From assembly GCA_949358305.1 (NCBI GenBank), contig OX442323.1:2232001-2296000 (forward strand): a DNA stretch of 64,000 bases, in the 5' to 3' direction. This document shows positions 45,202 to 57,624 of the stretch, piece by piece. The stretch is from Strigamia acuminata. Lineage: Eukaryota > Arthropoda > Chilopoda > Geophilomorpha > Linotaeniidae. The notes beneath the pieces are model-generated. The model saw only the letters and a program-made list of their open reading frames with translations. It was not told the origin of the DNA and did no database searches. Position numbers and translations under genes: made by a program. Numbering within the stretch: position 1 is the stretch's first letter; the number at the start of each line of letters is the position of its first letter.

Positions 45202-45730
45202 GTTGGGAAATGCAATTTGCTTGTGGTTCTGTCGATGACACTACACAAATGAATACGAATGTAATATCATCTGGGTTTTAGTCACAGCTAGAGTAATTCT
45301 AAACCATGAGTGTTTGTTTCGACATGAAAAAATAGAGAAATTTTAATTATTGCTGGAAAAAATAAAGAATCTAATTAAATTTCCTCTAATACATATTTGT
45401 TTTTTTTTCTTCTTCTAGAATTAAGCACAAAGCATTTTTTAGTTTTCTAAAAAAAATATTATTATTATTATTATTTTAAATGTGGTCAAATTTCACATTT
45501 TCTGATTTTATAATTCGGATTTTCATATTCATAACTGTACATACTAATTATTAAAATACGAAATACACAAAGCACATTAAACCTGCATATAATAACAATT
45601 ATTCAAACCCTCTGCGTGAAAAAATGTATTTTATATAAAAAGGAATGTATGTTAAAGTATGGATTTATAAACAAATTTATCATCTCTGATGAATCATTTC
45701 AGTAAAAAAAAATTAATATAATAAAATGAA

Positions 45731-48700
45731 TTATTTAGTTGGTAACATCGGTCTGTATAATTGTGCATCGCCGTTGGTTTCTTGTCGACCCCAAGATGGA
45801 TTGTGACCGTTGCCGATTGGTTCTTTAAATGTAAAAAGAGTAAAAAATATATAGGAAATATTGGAGAAAAAAAAAAAATATTTCTTTTGTCGCATTTACC
45901 CATTAATACTGGTGTCCTTTTTTCTTTGAGATGAAAATGATAAATAGCAAAATAAATGAGGCCCACACATCCAGAAAGTATGGCCGAACCCTGATAAGCA
46001 AGGCGTGTTCCTAATTTATCCATTGCGTAACCTCCAATTAAAGTACCAACTCCTCGACCTTTTTTAATTTAAAAAAAAAAAAAAAAAAAAAAATAATTAT
46101 TTATGAAAAAAGAAATTGGTTGAAATATGAAGTTAAAGATAAGAGAAAATATTGCTCTCATCGTTATTGTGATTTGCAAGAAGTTTCTTACTGTAACTTG
46201 ACCACAGAGGGCGTTGCGTGCATCCCATCATGGCGCCCACCAGTTCTTTGTCAAACCAAACCGTTATAAACCTTGATCTACCAGTAGTGACTAATATTTT
46301 TCGAATTTAAAGGTGGAAACACAAGGGTGTGGGTTTAAAGAGGGAGTCATTTGCAAGCTCACTTGACCCGATTTTGGCTTACCAGCTTAACTGGCAAACT
46401 CAAGCTAGCTAGGTAGCTAGGTAGCTAGCCAGTAATTCCCGCCAAAATCTCCTCAAAGAATTTCCTGACGATTCTGATTGGCTGTCAAAGTCACATGACC
46501 AAAACACCAGCAAGCTTGAAGCTGGTAAATCAAACTCAGTTTGATCGGGTGAGTGCAAGCTCGCTTCAAAACAAAGCTTTGAATAAAAACGCAAGCTCGT
46601 GTTTGCTCAAGCGGGCGAGTTTTTAGCCGCTTTTTCAAGTAAAAGGAAGCTTTTAAATTTTACCCGCTCCCTTGTGTTTTCATCTTAAGCCTTCTAAAAA
46701 TCGGAGCTCCTGATTGCTATTACAAAAGGTTTTTGCACAAAAGCATCTTACATGTCAGCAGTGACCCTGGCCCAAGCAATACTGAAGCCCTGCAGAGCAA
46801 GTCATCATGACTTGTTGGATGACTATAGTTTTCAAGGGTAATAACAGTACAAAAGTGTCCTACTATTCAAGGTCCAATCCTTGAATCCACAAAGAGAAAG
46901 TTTTATTTTGTTTTTTTCTTTTTCTTAGTGTGAATGCCAGACGTTGAATGTTTCATTTTGTATTCACTGACTACATGAGCTCTATTGCCATGTAATTCCC
47001 TTTGCCCACATCACCTGATCCCTGCACACGAATGCAATTGTGATAAAAGCTTCATTCTGACACTTCATTATTTTGTTAAGAAATTCCAAATCTTACAAGA
47101 TTTGATTTTCTGTGTTAAAGAGTTGCTGGCTGTCAATTCTGTTGTGCATAGTTAATGAACAATTTCCCAAGTCACGCATGACCACATTGCCCTACGCCAG
47201 AAATAATTGAAGAGCCCCGAAAGTGAATTTATTTAAACCTTCTTAAGTTTGCAAAATTGTGGGCTCCAGAAACTGCAATGTCCTTTGCAGTTGCACCAAG
47301 TTACTTTGAATTCTAGAGCCAATTCTGGAGCCAAGTCCGGAGCTCTGAAAGACTTTCTTGTCGCGCTTACCGGCTTCGCGGCCCATGCGACCTGGCCAGT
47401 GATTCCGGAACCCCGTGCGCTCCCAGTGTCATTTTTAACAACGAATGCGGCACGGTGTCGACCGCCTTACTTATATCGATCAGCACTTCCTAAACATTAG
47501 ATTGAAAAAGTAAAATGTCAATACGTACCGGCATTGTAATGCATGACTATGGCCAGTCCCATAGTCGTGGGCAGCAGCAGCCTTGGTGACAATTGAGCGC
47601 AGTATGTGACTGTGCTCAGCCACATGAGATTGAGTGTGAAAATTTCCAGTGTTTCCAAGAGTAATGCCCACCACGGCCCCGGAATGTAAGCATATCCAGT
47701 GAAGCGAATCGAGTAAACGAAAAGCGCCGTAATCAGCAAATTCGCCTTGCCGCATTTCCTCACAATCACATCGCCGATAAATAAAAAGGGCAGACTAGGG
47801 ACAACGCCAGCCGTCAGGGTGAGGCCCAGCAGAAACAGACTGGCGCCCTTTGTCTGCAAGTCCAGGTAAAGAAAAGTCTCAATAAAACCAAACTGGGTGC
47901 CCAAAACGAATATGACAAAGAACAATGTGAGCAGTTCAGCATTCCTCAAGAGTTTGCCAACATTCTTGCACAAGCGCGGCATGTAGTCCGTCCTCTCCGT
48001 GTCCAAAAACACGACCAGAATGGCGGAAATGAGAAGCAAGGCGTCGAAAGTGATGAAAGCGGGCGTGTAATCCATGTGGTGAGGAGGGTCACTGAACAAA
48101 TCGCTGAAGAAGCCGACCATTGGTGGGAAAATGCCAATGGCGGCAATGCCAAACAGAATTTGCTTTCCGTATTGACCCTTGTGTTTGGTCACCATGTTGA
48201 GGATAATCGCGTCCATGAGTGCTAGGCAAGACTGTGGGAAAAGTTCAGCAATAACTCTTAGAAAGAAGTACAACCAGAAGGTGAAAAATGGATTTCCTTC
48301 GGTTTCGATGCACCGGGGACTCTGCATAATGGCCGGCTTGCTGGTCTCTGCGATATCACACTTGACATGGCATGATGGGGATGGCAGTTGGCATTGCATG
48401 CCTTCAAATATGTCACTTGATCTTGGCCTTGTGAATGTCTTCAATTGGTATTGGCATTCTGTGTCAGTGCTGTGCACTGGGAAGAGGTGGTTCAGATATA
48501 GGACTACGGATTCATCGCTTCCGGATGCATTGTACACGTGGCATTCGTGAGGTCTTTTGGAGAAACAGAGTATGGGTTTGGAGAAAGTGGCTATTGTTTC
48601 ATTCTTGTCCACTTCTGGTCCTGGGGTGGTGAAGCCTGGAGGTTCAATTTCACCTCTTGGTGGATCGGGTATGGTCATTGGAGTCTGGGATTGTGGTTGG

Positions 48701-50071
48701 GGCTCCGAAGAACAAGATACTACGCAGTTTTTAAACTCCAGTTGGTAGTTGTGCTCCTTTAGTTCACATCTATTGTTGCAACGTTCCAGGTGAATGATTC
48801 CTGCTTTAGGACCGCATGTGAGTGAAGCCGTTGGACTTCGGGGATGTTGGCGGTGAATCGGTGGAACGAAGAGTAATGCGCTGAAGAAAATGCCGGCAAG
48901 AAGTAGACATAGCACCAAAACGAGGCGACGTCGCCCTAATTTGGCAGCCAAAGCCCCTGCACATGGTGGTCCCAGGAGACTAGTGAAGGGAATGACCATG
49001 TTGATGATTGTAATCTCTTCGAGTGTAAAACCCAAGCTTTTCATGTGAACGGTGAGAAATGGCCAAATGCATCCGAAAGCTGAAACATTAAACGATTATA
49101 ATAGGGATCAGTTTTTAATATTATAGATTAGGAGAAAGTATAACATCTTAAATGCTTTTAATAAACTAAAAATTGAAACACAGTAATGTTTTTAGTATTT
49201 TTATTTGGATTTCTCGTCTCACTTTTTGTCATAAAATTGATATGAAATTTGAATTTTGCATGCTCAACTTAGTGGGAAATAAATGGTTAATCATAAAAAT
49301 TGCTCAAAAGTAAATAACTGAGAGCCATTGCGATGAATTAAAAAATTACGGGCGGAGATATATGAAAATTCCCTTTATCCGGCTTGGACTAAAATTTATT
49401 TGATTTTGGGCTCCATCCCCTCTTAAAACAGATCATTCTGAACTAATTTAAACAAAAAAGGAATCTAACAGACCAATTTTAAAGTAAGAAAACTTAGAAA
49501 TACAAATAACATGCAAATGCAAGGAAAAACAGTGGTGCCATCTGTGTTTCAAAGTTGGCGTGAACTAGAGGTTACAATCCCTCTTAAAAACTCGACTTAA
49601 AAGCCGTCTGGTCAAACTCGCTGTTAAGTGGCATGCCCTTGAAAGCGGTCAATACGGTAATCCAAAGTACACTCTGCAATGCAATGCATGTTGTTGGTTA
49701 ATGTATGCATGATATCATTACAGCAGCAATGAAAACCGTAATTGCACCAATTTAAATTTGCTACAAGTTGTTTTGCCATCAGATGTGAACACAGCAAACA
49801 AAGAGCTGCAGTTGTACAATCTTATTCTGTGCCCTTCGCTTAAAAACATCAAATAAAAAATTGTACCCTGGAAATTAAATTTTAAATATTAAATGCTTTC
49901 CTTTAATGGTTTAAATCATTTTGTCCTCTCTTTTGAAATTTTAATTCCTCCAATCCGAAATCACAAACTGCTTCAAACTTTGATGTAGTTCGGTTTGGTT
50001 CTCTAATTACCTCCATACGTCCAAAAAATGTAGAGCTTCAGGATCAACAACGGTTTATTGAGTTCGGCCAT
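45731..50071 (-). CDS. MFSD6-like transporter 3 (620 aa)
   Basis: Exons on the minus strand: 50,071-50,011; 49,079-47,529; 46,058-45,900; 45,822-45,731 (1,863 bases, all introns phase 1). The start MAELNKPLLILKLYIFWTYG fits the family N-terminus. HMKSLGFTLEEITIIN follows helix 1, and motif A is GALAAKLGRRR (to residue 72). The first extracellular loop is the longest of the three (about 94-290), with many cysteines and a proline-rich part. RFTGYAYIPGPWWALLLE and GRGVGTLIGGY are the family's later signatures. The tail exon reads EPIGNGHNPSWGRQE and ends LYRPMLPTK. Intron 2 holds a Harbinger-like MITE and a reverse-transcriptase fragment. Its promoter lies between 50,072 and the AT-rich intergenic block. 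Confidence 0.86.
46071..46093 (+). repeat. Poly-A tract
   Basis: Over 20 consecutive A on the plus strand. On the minus strand it is the poly-T before the acceptor of transporter 3 exon 3. Confidence 0.8.
46311..46685. mobile_element. PIF/Harbinger-like MITE (TAA duplication) in transporter 3 intron 2
   Basis: TAA at 46,308-46,310 and 46,686-46,688 flank tips AGGTGGAAACACAAGGG and, complemented, AGATGAAAACACAAGGG. The interior includes a CTAGCTAGGTAGCTAGGTAG stretch (about 46,404-46,432) and inverted AGCTTGAAGCTGGTAAAT-type words. Non-coding. Confidence 0.75.
47367..47489 (-). pseudogene. Non-LTR retrotransposon reverse transcriptase fragment
   Basis: Forty codons then TAA: EVLIDISKAVDTVPHSLL, KMTLGAHGVPESLA. 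This is the first catalytic block (DxSKAFDTVPH) and the following GVPxxL of the reverse transcriptases of non-LTR (LINE-type) elements. The aspartate is kept and the expected Phe is Val. The sequence degenerates after SLARS. It is GC-richer than the surrounding intron and sits between TTAG and GTAAGC, as if flanked by splice sites. Confidence 0.75.
49590..49664 (-). repeat. Short dispersed repeat H, copy 5 (inverted)
   Basis: Minus strand ACCGTATTGACCGCTTTCAA, GGGCATGCCACTTAA, GCGAGTTTGACCAGAC. Best match is copy 4. It lies in transporter 3 intron 1. Confidence 0.45.
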
Positions 50072-51867
50072 TCTGGATTTTATCCTCGGAAATTTAATTT
50101 ATTCGATGTGGCAAAAAAAATCTGACGGGAATAAAAAAAAGTAAATAAAAAAATAATGATCTCATATTTTTAATATTTATTGGTGAATTTTTCATGAGCA
50201 AACTTTAAAAAATTTATTCGACGGTGTAGATTTGCAATCTTAGGGCCGGCTGGAGATGTTGTCTTGGGAAAAAGTTATTAGCGGGCCCCCAAAATATTGA
50301 CAAATAAAAATGTTTGTACAAAAAAAAATTCTAGAATTTTATCGAACATAATTTATAAACATTAAATACATTAAACTCGGTATAAAATTTTTCTAGAAAT
50401 TTAAAAGTGCAACCCTATCACATTAGAATGCAATTTTTTGATATTTTTTCCAGATCAAAAACAAGAAAACAGAATAAATAAAATATGAAACAGGTCAATC
50501 ACATTTCAAGCTGACCTGTATGAGTCAAGCATAGAAAAGGAAGGTGGAGTTTAAGTGTGATTGATGGACGTAAATAGCGTGCCTAGCGAGCAAAGTAATT
50601 GAAGAAGATATGTTGAAGAGTGGGAATAAAAAAAGAAAAATTGAATCTAATCTTTGAAAAAAAACACCAACTTAAGTAAGAAAAAAAATAAATAAAGTCT
50701 GACAATTTTGCATAAAATAGTTGATGGGAAAATAATTACCTTAAAAGGCATGAAACATTCCATATTAGTGGCATGAATGGCGCGTTACTTCTAGTAAATG
50801 CAATAAAAATTGCACCGATTATTACTTTCAAAGTCTCTCTTTGTCCAGAACCCTGTTATTACTAGCACACGACAGCTAGAATAGAACGAGAGCAACACTC
50901 GTGAACGTACGAACACACCTTTCCACTTTGAAAATGCACTTTACACGCGACATTAATTAATGAAGTATAATTTAACGACGGAGAAAAAAAAACAACTGAA
51001 ATAAAATTTAATTCATTTTTATCTATTATTGTGTTAGTCGACATACAACATTTCCTCGTTTTGTGTCCGTTTTAAGCTCCCATTTGAGTAAATCTCGATT
51101 TACTTTTGTTGTGTGTCCATAAACTGCCACAATAGCGATATTTATCACGCCAAGCGACCGTGTGATCAGCCCATCCTTCATTCAGTTTGGCTTTAAGAAT
51201 TATGATGGTTGCTCCCGCAAGTAAGCAGAAGGTCAATAGAAAAGGAAAACCTTCACCTAGCTATTACTGTATTACTGTGGCGTAGTTACTGTCAATAATG
51301 CTTTTCTCCGTGCTCTTATACAATCACTATAAATGTTTGAAGCCGTAACTGCATTTACAATAAATGTTTATTAATTTATAGACATATTTGTCAAATGTCA
51401 ATGATGTTACCACATGTGCTGCCAAAATTCGATGCTCCAATTAGGCCCAATGTTAGGTTTTGTTTGTGGCAATAGATGCAACAATAGCTGAAATAATCTG
51501 CAGCTTTTTTCCAGACATTTGTTTGCGCGCTAATGTTTATTCATGTGCATTTGTTGTCTGGATTCGAAACATCTGATAGCGGATTATTGTGTGAAATGTA
51601 AACGGACAGGGCTTTTATCAGGTCTAATCACCCGGGTAAGGATCGGATAATGGTGGCCGAACAAAATTCCAAGGACTTATGTATTTCTCAATAGTTTAAT
51701 GTGTTTTTTCCCCTTAGTTTGGGCGGTGCGGGTGACCCTTTCGGTATAATTAAGGTCACTGGTCCGAACACCCAGTGATGTAGTCATAAGAAAAACTGAA
51801 GGTAGACGAATTTGTTTTATATTTTTTAAATTTGTGTGGTTTTGCATACATATAATTTCAAAGAATT
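50072..51867. other. Upstream of transporter 3; no gene seen
   Basis: AT-rich intergenic DNA. It should hold the transporter 3 promoter, but I see no clear TATA or initiator. No domain-bearing ORF. Confidence 0.4.
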
Positions 51868-52165
51868 TTAATAAACTTTGATAAATTTCATGAAATTTTA
51901 ATAAAATTTGATAAATTTGATAAAATTTTAATAAAATTTGATAAAATTTAATGAAATTTCAATAAAATTTGATAAATTTCATGAAATTTCAATAAAATTT
52001 GATAAATTTCGTAGAATTTTACTAATTTATGATAAAATTCGTGGAATTGTACAAATTTATGATAAAATTTCGTGGAATTTCACCAAATTATTACAAAATA
52101 TCCTAGAATTTCACCAAAATATGATAAAATTTCATAGAACTTCACAACACAGTGATGAAATTTCA
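51868..52165 (+). repeat. Degenerate ~30-bp AT-rich minisatellite
   Basis: Units of the form TTTGATAAATTTCATGAAAT plus TTTAATAAAA are repeated about nine times with drift. The 76-codon ORF across it (51,938-52,168) is a by-product of the repeat. Confidence 0.8.
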
Positions 52166-53194
52166 TGAAATTAACTCAAATTATACAGCACTGCCAACAT
52201 CTTAAGAAAATTGTAAATTCCTTTCGGATCTAATTTAAATGCATAAAATAAACCACGTCTCACCATTAATTTTTTTTTTCGTCTCAAAATGTAAATTGTA
52301 TCATTTTTATGTGCATTTCTTTTAATTGATCCATTCCTTTACAATACCAATGCAAAAAAAAATTAATTCCTTCCTTGAGGGACTTCTAATGAGATGGACT
52401 CGTTAATATTAAAATAGCAATAAAATTTGACGTGCTTTTTCTTATCAGAAACGCACATACAGCTAATCGAAATACGATTTCCTCAAAAGATCATAACAGA
52501 TTACATGCAAACTCGACAAACTCAAGTGTATCTTTTTCGACCACCTTCCTAATGAATAATAATCAAGAGTCTTAGTTGGTAAACAGCAAACAAAATATTC
52601 AAACTCATATTTTTGAGGTTTTGTGAGAAATCTTATTAAAAATGATGTTGCAAAATGCAGACTAAGACGTGAGGAATTTGTTGGTTAAAATTTAATTTTT
52701 TTTTTCTCTAATAAATTAAAAAAAATTAAACTTGGTTAAATATGCCTGGCTTTTGTTTGTAGTTAAAATTGCATAAAGTGAGATTATGGTTTTAAATGTA
52801 AAGTTTAGAAATTTTAAAAACTTTTTCTTTTTTTTTTTAGGGAGTAATTTTTACATTTAAAATTAATCCATTATAATTAGCCATAAATAATTTTAATCCC
52901 TAATTTTATTAGAGCTATGACCACAGTTATGAGGCATTTCTGTATAATCAAAACAAGTTTGAAATTTATAAAGAAAAATAAAAAAAATAAAAGAAATCAG
53001 TGCAACTAATTTATTAACAGAACCTTCATAAAAAGCAGAAACCTCATCTGCTGTTATGAGATCATTGCTTTACAGCTAAAACAAATAAAAAGCTAAAAAT
53101 ACTTAAAAATTTAAGCAGTCAAAATAAATAAAATCTTTTTTGAGAATTGTGACGTCAGAAATTCTTGGAAAAATTGCAAATGATTCTATTAAAT
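52166..53194. other. Intergenic, nothing recognised
   Basis: AT-rich, stops in every frame, no repeats beyond short homopolymers. Confidence 0.5.
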
Positions 53195-53470
53195 TTCTAA
53201 ATGTCACAAAAATTGCAAAAATTGCAAAAATTACAAATTCCATTCGTAACTGTCAAAAATCAAAAATGTGAAATTCTATTTTTAAATTTCAAAAGTTGCA
53301 AAAAGTGCAAAAACTGCAAATTCTATTTTCAATTTTCAAAAATTTCAAAAATTGCAAATTCTATTCTTAATTTTCAAAAATTTCAAAAATTTTAAAAATT
53401 GCAAAACTTGCAAATTCTATTCTTAAATTTAAAAAAAAAAAATCTCAAAAACTTTAAAAATTGTAAACAT
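53195..53470 (+). repeat. Degenerate tandem repeat (TTGCAAATTCTATT units)
   Basis: CAAAAATTGCAAATTCTATT followed by CTTAAATTTTCAAAAA-type sequence recurs five or more times. The 64-codon ORF over it is repeat-derived. Confidence 0.7.
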
Positions 53471-54744
53471 TTCCTACAAAAAAAAAATCCAAAAAGTGCA
53501 ATGTTATTCCCAAAAGCCCACATAATAACCTCGGTCCATTTTTTTCACTTTTCTTCAAAATTCAAAACTATTCCTTAAACCCAAAATAAGACATTTCAAT
53601 GCATTGAACAAGTCACTTTCCCAAAGATCCCAATCACCCAAGAAGCAAAAAAGCCAAAAAAAAAAGAAAAAAAAAGAAAAAACTGAGTCTTTGCAAAGCT
53701 TATTTGCTCTATTACCCATTTCCAACCTCCTTTTTTCTTTAAACACATGACTGCTTATCATTTTTCTCTATCTGTGCACGAAAAAGGTTTTGGGAACGAG
53801 TTTACCACTAAAGATCACCACTCACAGCCCTCGACTGGCCTTGAGAGAACCCCCTGGGGTAAGGCGCCTCTTACCTTTTGTCTCACCTGAATAACTCCCA
53901 AATTGTAAATTATTTAAAGCTCAATTTTAACATCATAAAATCCAAACACTTTTCTTCTCTCTTTCTCCTGTCTCCACCTCAATTTATTTATACAAAAAAA
54001 ATGGATAACATAAAGAGAGATTTAATGATGTGTGAAATTATAGGTTTTGAGACAAATTTCACATGACTCACATTTTTATCATTTTTTTTTATATATTTAA
54101 AAATGACAAATTATTATTCCATTTCAATTTGATACAGTTTTTGATGCAACGTTCATTCAACTGTCCTTAATTTTTTGTTGGAGTGGGTGGGGCCTCAAAG
54201 ACGTTGGTTTTGGTGCAGTTTTTGAGTTTAAATGAGGTAACGTAAGGAAATTGCACTCACCTGTGAGGTATTTAATTTTTTTGAGGGATAAAATCCGTTT
54301 TCCACATTTTGTGATTAGAAATTGTTGGCTGGAAAATGAATATTTGGTGAAAGAATGTTTGAAAAGTGTGAATGTCGTTGTAGTGTGGGCCCTACTTGTA
54401 AGAGTGAAAGTTGCCAGGTTCTCCGCTTCACAGCTCTGAGTGAGGTCATTGAGGAGTTGTTTGGTAACTAGGCCTGAGGTGAGTGAATCAACAGGTGGGC
54501 AGTTGTGTTCCATTTTCAATTGCTCCCTTCGGTCTCACACAGTCCTATTTCATGCTCATGTTGCTCGTAAAGGAGAAATTTTCGTCATATGTGTGCTGTA
54601 TGTATTTTGGGGAGTAGTTTTAAATGGTTGAGGTTTTGCACGATTAATTAGGAATATGATAATTCATGCAAAAATATAAGAAAAGGTAAAATGTAAGAAA
54701 ATTATACTTCAATTAAATGTTAAAATGTGTAAAAGTTAACGCCA
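53471..54744. other. Intergenic, no gene supported
   Basis: Short ORFs on both strands (for example 54,157-54,519 minus, 120 codons) lack a recognisable domain; the plus strand across the same stretch is also open in pieces. I cannot support a gene. Confidence 0.4.
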
Positions 54745-54915
54745 AATGTAAAAAAAAAATCGATAAAATAATTTTAAAAAGTGATCTAAAATTTTAAAAA
54801 AATTGATGGAAATATTTTAAAAAATTGATGAAAATATTTTAAAAAATTGATGAAAATATTTTAAAAAATTGATGAAAATATTTTAAAACATTGATGAAAC
54901 TATTTTTAAGAATCG
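54745..54915 (+). repeat. 22-bp tandem repeat
   Basis: The unit GAAAATATTTTAAAAAATTG plus AT is repeated about four times almost perfectly, with degenerate copies on each side. Confidence 0.85.
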
Positions 54916-57222
54916 ATAAATATATAAAAAAATATCGATAAAAAATATTTAAAAACCAAAAAAAAATATCAAACATCAATAAAAAATTAAAAATCTCTAG
55001 AAATGTCAAAAATTTAAAATAACAAAATGTCTGTAAAACATAAAAAAATCAATAAAAAGTATAATAAAACCTATATAAATATATAAAACGAATTGTTAAA
55101 AATCCAAAAATCTATAAAATATACTAAAACACACAAAAATACAGTTATAAAAATCAACAAAACCTAGTGTGAAATTAAGGAAGTAAAAACAATGAAAAAT
55201 AATATCTAATTTAAATGCAACAGGTGGCTGTTTCAACTAGAAAAAAAATCTTTTTATTCGATATTCAGAAAAATAAAATATTAAAAATAAACCAAAAAAC
55301 ATGTTTATTCTCTTGAATAAAAAAAAAAAAAAAGTGTTTTCAATTTCATTTCTAGTCAATAAACACATTCTCCAAAAGATAGTCTCTTTATTATTGCATA
55401 GAAAAGGATTAGTACATGCCAAGAGGAAATTTTATACAGGGGATTAATAACCTTTCTTTTATTTTTCTCTTTTATTATTTATTTTTTCCTTGTCTACTTT
55501 TTACCGGTAAACAAAAAAGAAAACTCTAAAATAAAAACCAAAAAACAACACTCCTTGGCACTGAGAGAAATAAACATCAACAGAGGCAATTTTGTAAATG
55601 GATGATAGGCACAGAAAATTTTTTTCTTCCTGTCTTCAAAATTGTATCAAAATTGTCTTTTTTTTTGCAAAATAAAAAAGTGAGAAAAAAGATTGTCAAA
55701 CTGAGAAAAGCACAGCTGCCACACCCTAAATAAACACCTATGTAAATAAGTAGCTGAAAAACAAGTTGGTGGTTGTTTTTTTTCTTTTTCTTTTTGCATT
55801 GAAAATGCACACACAATAAACATGATGTGGATGGAGCAATAAGATGTACTTAGTGATATCATAACTTGACATTACAGTACATATACATTTACAAAAAAAG
55901 TCAAGTTTTACACTTTAAACAGAACACTAATTGAAGCAAAACCATTTTATTTTCATCCCTGTATAATGCATTTTTTAAATTAATTTTTAAATTTCCATTT
56001 TTTTTTTGTATTTAAAATACAAAAATATTTTTTTTTCTTCTTCTCAAGCCCTTTGGAATAAACTTTTTCCAAACTTAATTGATATTCAAGCCCAAACTTC
56101 CTTTAAGTTGAAGTTGACTTATGTATATATGTTTTTTTCTGATTTTTTTTCTCCCCTTGTACATAAAAAAACAGCAGAACATAATGTCCTAGATACTTTT
56201 TGTTAAAATATTGGTGTGATCAAGGGGCACAAAAAGACAAACAAATGGGCATTGTATTTTTCCCAAAATAATTATTTTTTTTATAACAAATTGCTTTTTA
56301 ATTCATAAATGTTGAAAATTTGGCACAATTGAAGGAACATTAGCCAAATTTTGTCCAGTTGAGCCCCCAAAAAATTAATGGAAGATAAAAAGACATAAAG
56401 GAAGCACTATATAAACTTAGTTGTACTTGAAAAATCTCATGCGGTAGGTCCAAACATTTCGTAATGTGAACAAAAACTCTGCAAGACCGGACTACGTCAT
56501 TCAAGAGTGATGCCTAAGCATCTATTTCTTATCAGAACCTGGCGCCAATTTGAAGCTTTACGGTAATTCCTTTTCACGTAATGCACTCCAAAATGTACAG
56601 CATTTTGCAGAATTAAGTGGCGTTAAAATATCTAAACATTTACCAATTGCGCGCACAGAAATGCCCAATTATCGTCTGTACGCGTGACAATATTATGTAT
56701 ACATTAAATAATGCATTGCATAATACAATTGAAAGAATTCATTTTAAAGATGCATTCATATTTGACAAATAATAATATTGGGAACGCATTTCATAAATAA
56801 CTTTACAAAATGCGTTGTTGTAAAGCCCGATGCATTTCAAAATACATTGCAATATAATTACAATGTGTTTTTAAACCATTTTGTGTCATGTCTTAGATAC
56901 AATATCTAATTTGTCAGAATAAGTTAGAGGATCTTATTTCCAACTCTTGGTGCTGCGGATCTTGCAAATGAGACTAAATCAATATTTTGCATCATATCTT
57001 CTTTTTAGGTGTAGTGACCTTTGGCACGAGGGCTCTTAATTGACACTGTCCAGCCCTGCAAATTTCCATAACAACTTGCACATGTGAAATTGTATTAAAT
57101 TCCAAACAAGCACTCATTCTACATATTCAAATTAATTTCTTTTGGCTTTGCAGAAACAACAACAACAACGACACAAACCACATAAAGTGAACAACAGTTG
57201 TGCAATCAATGTCCAGTTGTAG
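54916..57222. other. Intergenic, nothing recognised except an old repeat
   Basis: AT-rich with short ORFs that are mostly T-run translations. The dispersed repeat copy near 56,690-56,885 is the only structure seen. The 3' end of the minus-strand sarcoglycan transcript may extend here, but no convincing poly(A) signal was found close to its stop. Confidence 0.45.
56690..56885 (+). repeat. Dispersed repeat, copy 3 (longest)
   Basis: ATGCATTTCAAAATACATTG, CAATATAATTACAATGTG and TTTTAAACCATT match copy 1 near 1735. The upstream AATGCATTGCATAATACAATTG and GAACGCATTTCATAAATAAC are also of this type. Class unknown. Confidence 0.4.
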
Positions 57223-57510
57223 TTAAAAACCCCAAAGTTTAACATGATATGCATAATAACACAGTCCACCACAACTTAGACAACAAAACCAAAACATACG
57301 CAAGAAGACACCCAAAAATGGTGATGGGGCTGATGTTAGCTGAGCAAAACCAGTTATTGCATTCAATAGAGATTTTCCAAATATAACTACACTAAACCAA
57401 GTAAAATCATTTGGTCTTGTCTTCGTCTTCTTCCTAGTTTGGTATACAAGATTTTTATATCCTTTAATGATTTTCGTGATTTCGTCATCCGGGATCACAG
57501 TCCATTTCAC
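57223..57510 (-). CDS. Uncertain 95-codon ORF with two membrane-like segments
   Basis: From ATG 57,510, just after a TATA repeat, to TAA 57,223, beginning 115 bases past the sarcoglycan 2 stop. Reads MKWTVIPDDEITKIIKGYKN, then a basic stretch with KKTKTR, a hydrophobic segment about residues 38-60 and a second about 69-90 rich in cysteine. Not recognised. It could be a small separate gene, an ORF in the sarcoglycan 3' untranslated region, or chance. Confidence 0.25.
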   Translation of the reverse strand: MKWTVIPDDEITKIIKGYKNLVYQTRKKTKTRPNDFTWFSVVIFGKSLLNAITGFAQLTSAPSPFLGVFLRMFWFCCLSCGGLCYYAYHVKLWGF

Positions 57511-57624
57511 ATATTTATATATATATATATAAACTGTTAATTGATATGCTAAAAAGGCACACGATAAACCTCATTTTCCATCCATTGTTTTTTGTTTTTC
57601 AAAAGTAAAAAAACAAATGAAAAA

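Noticed and set aside
51938-52168. 76-codon ORF rich in KFDKFHEIS
   Set aside because: Translation of a 30-bp AT-rich tandem repeat.
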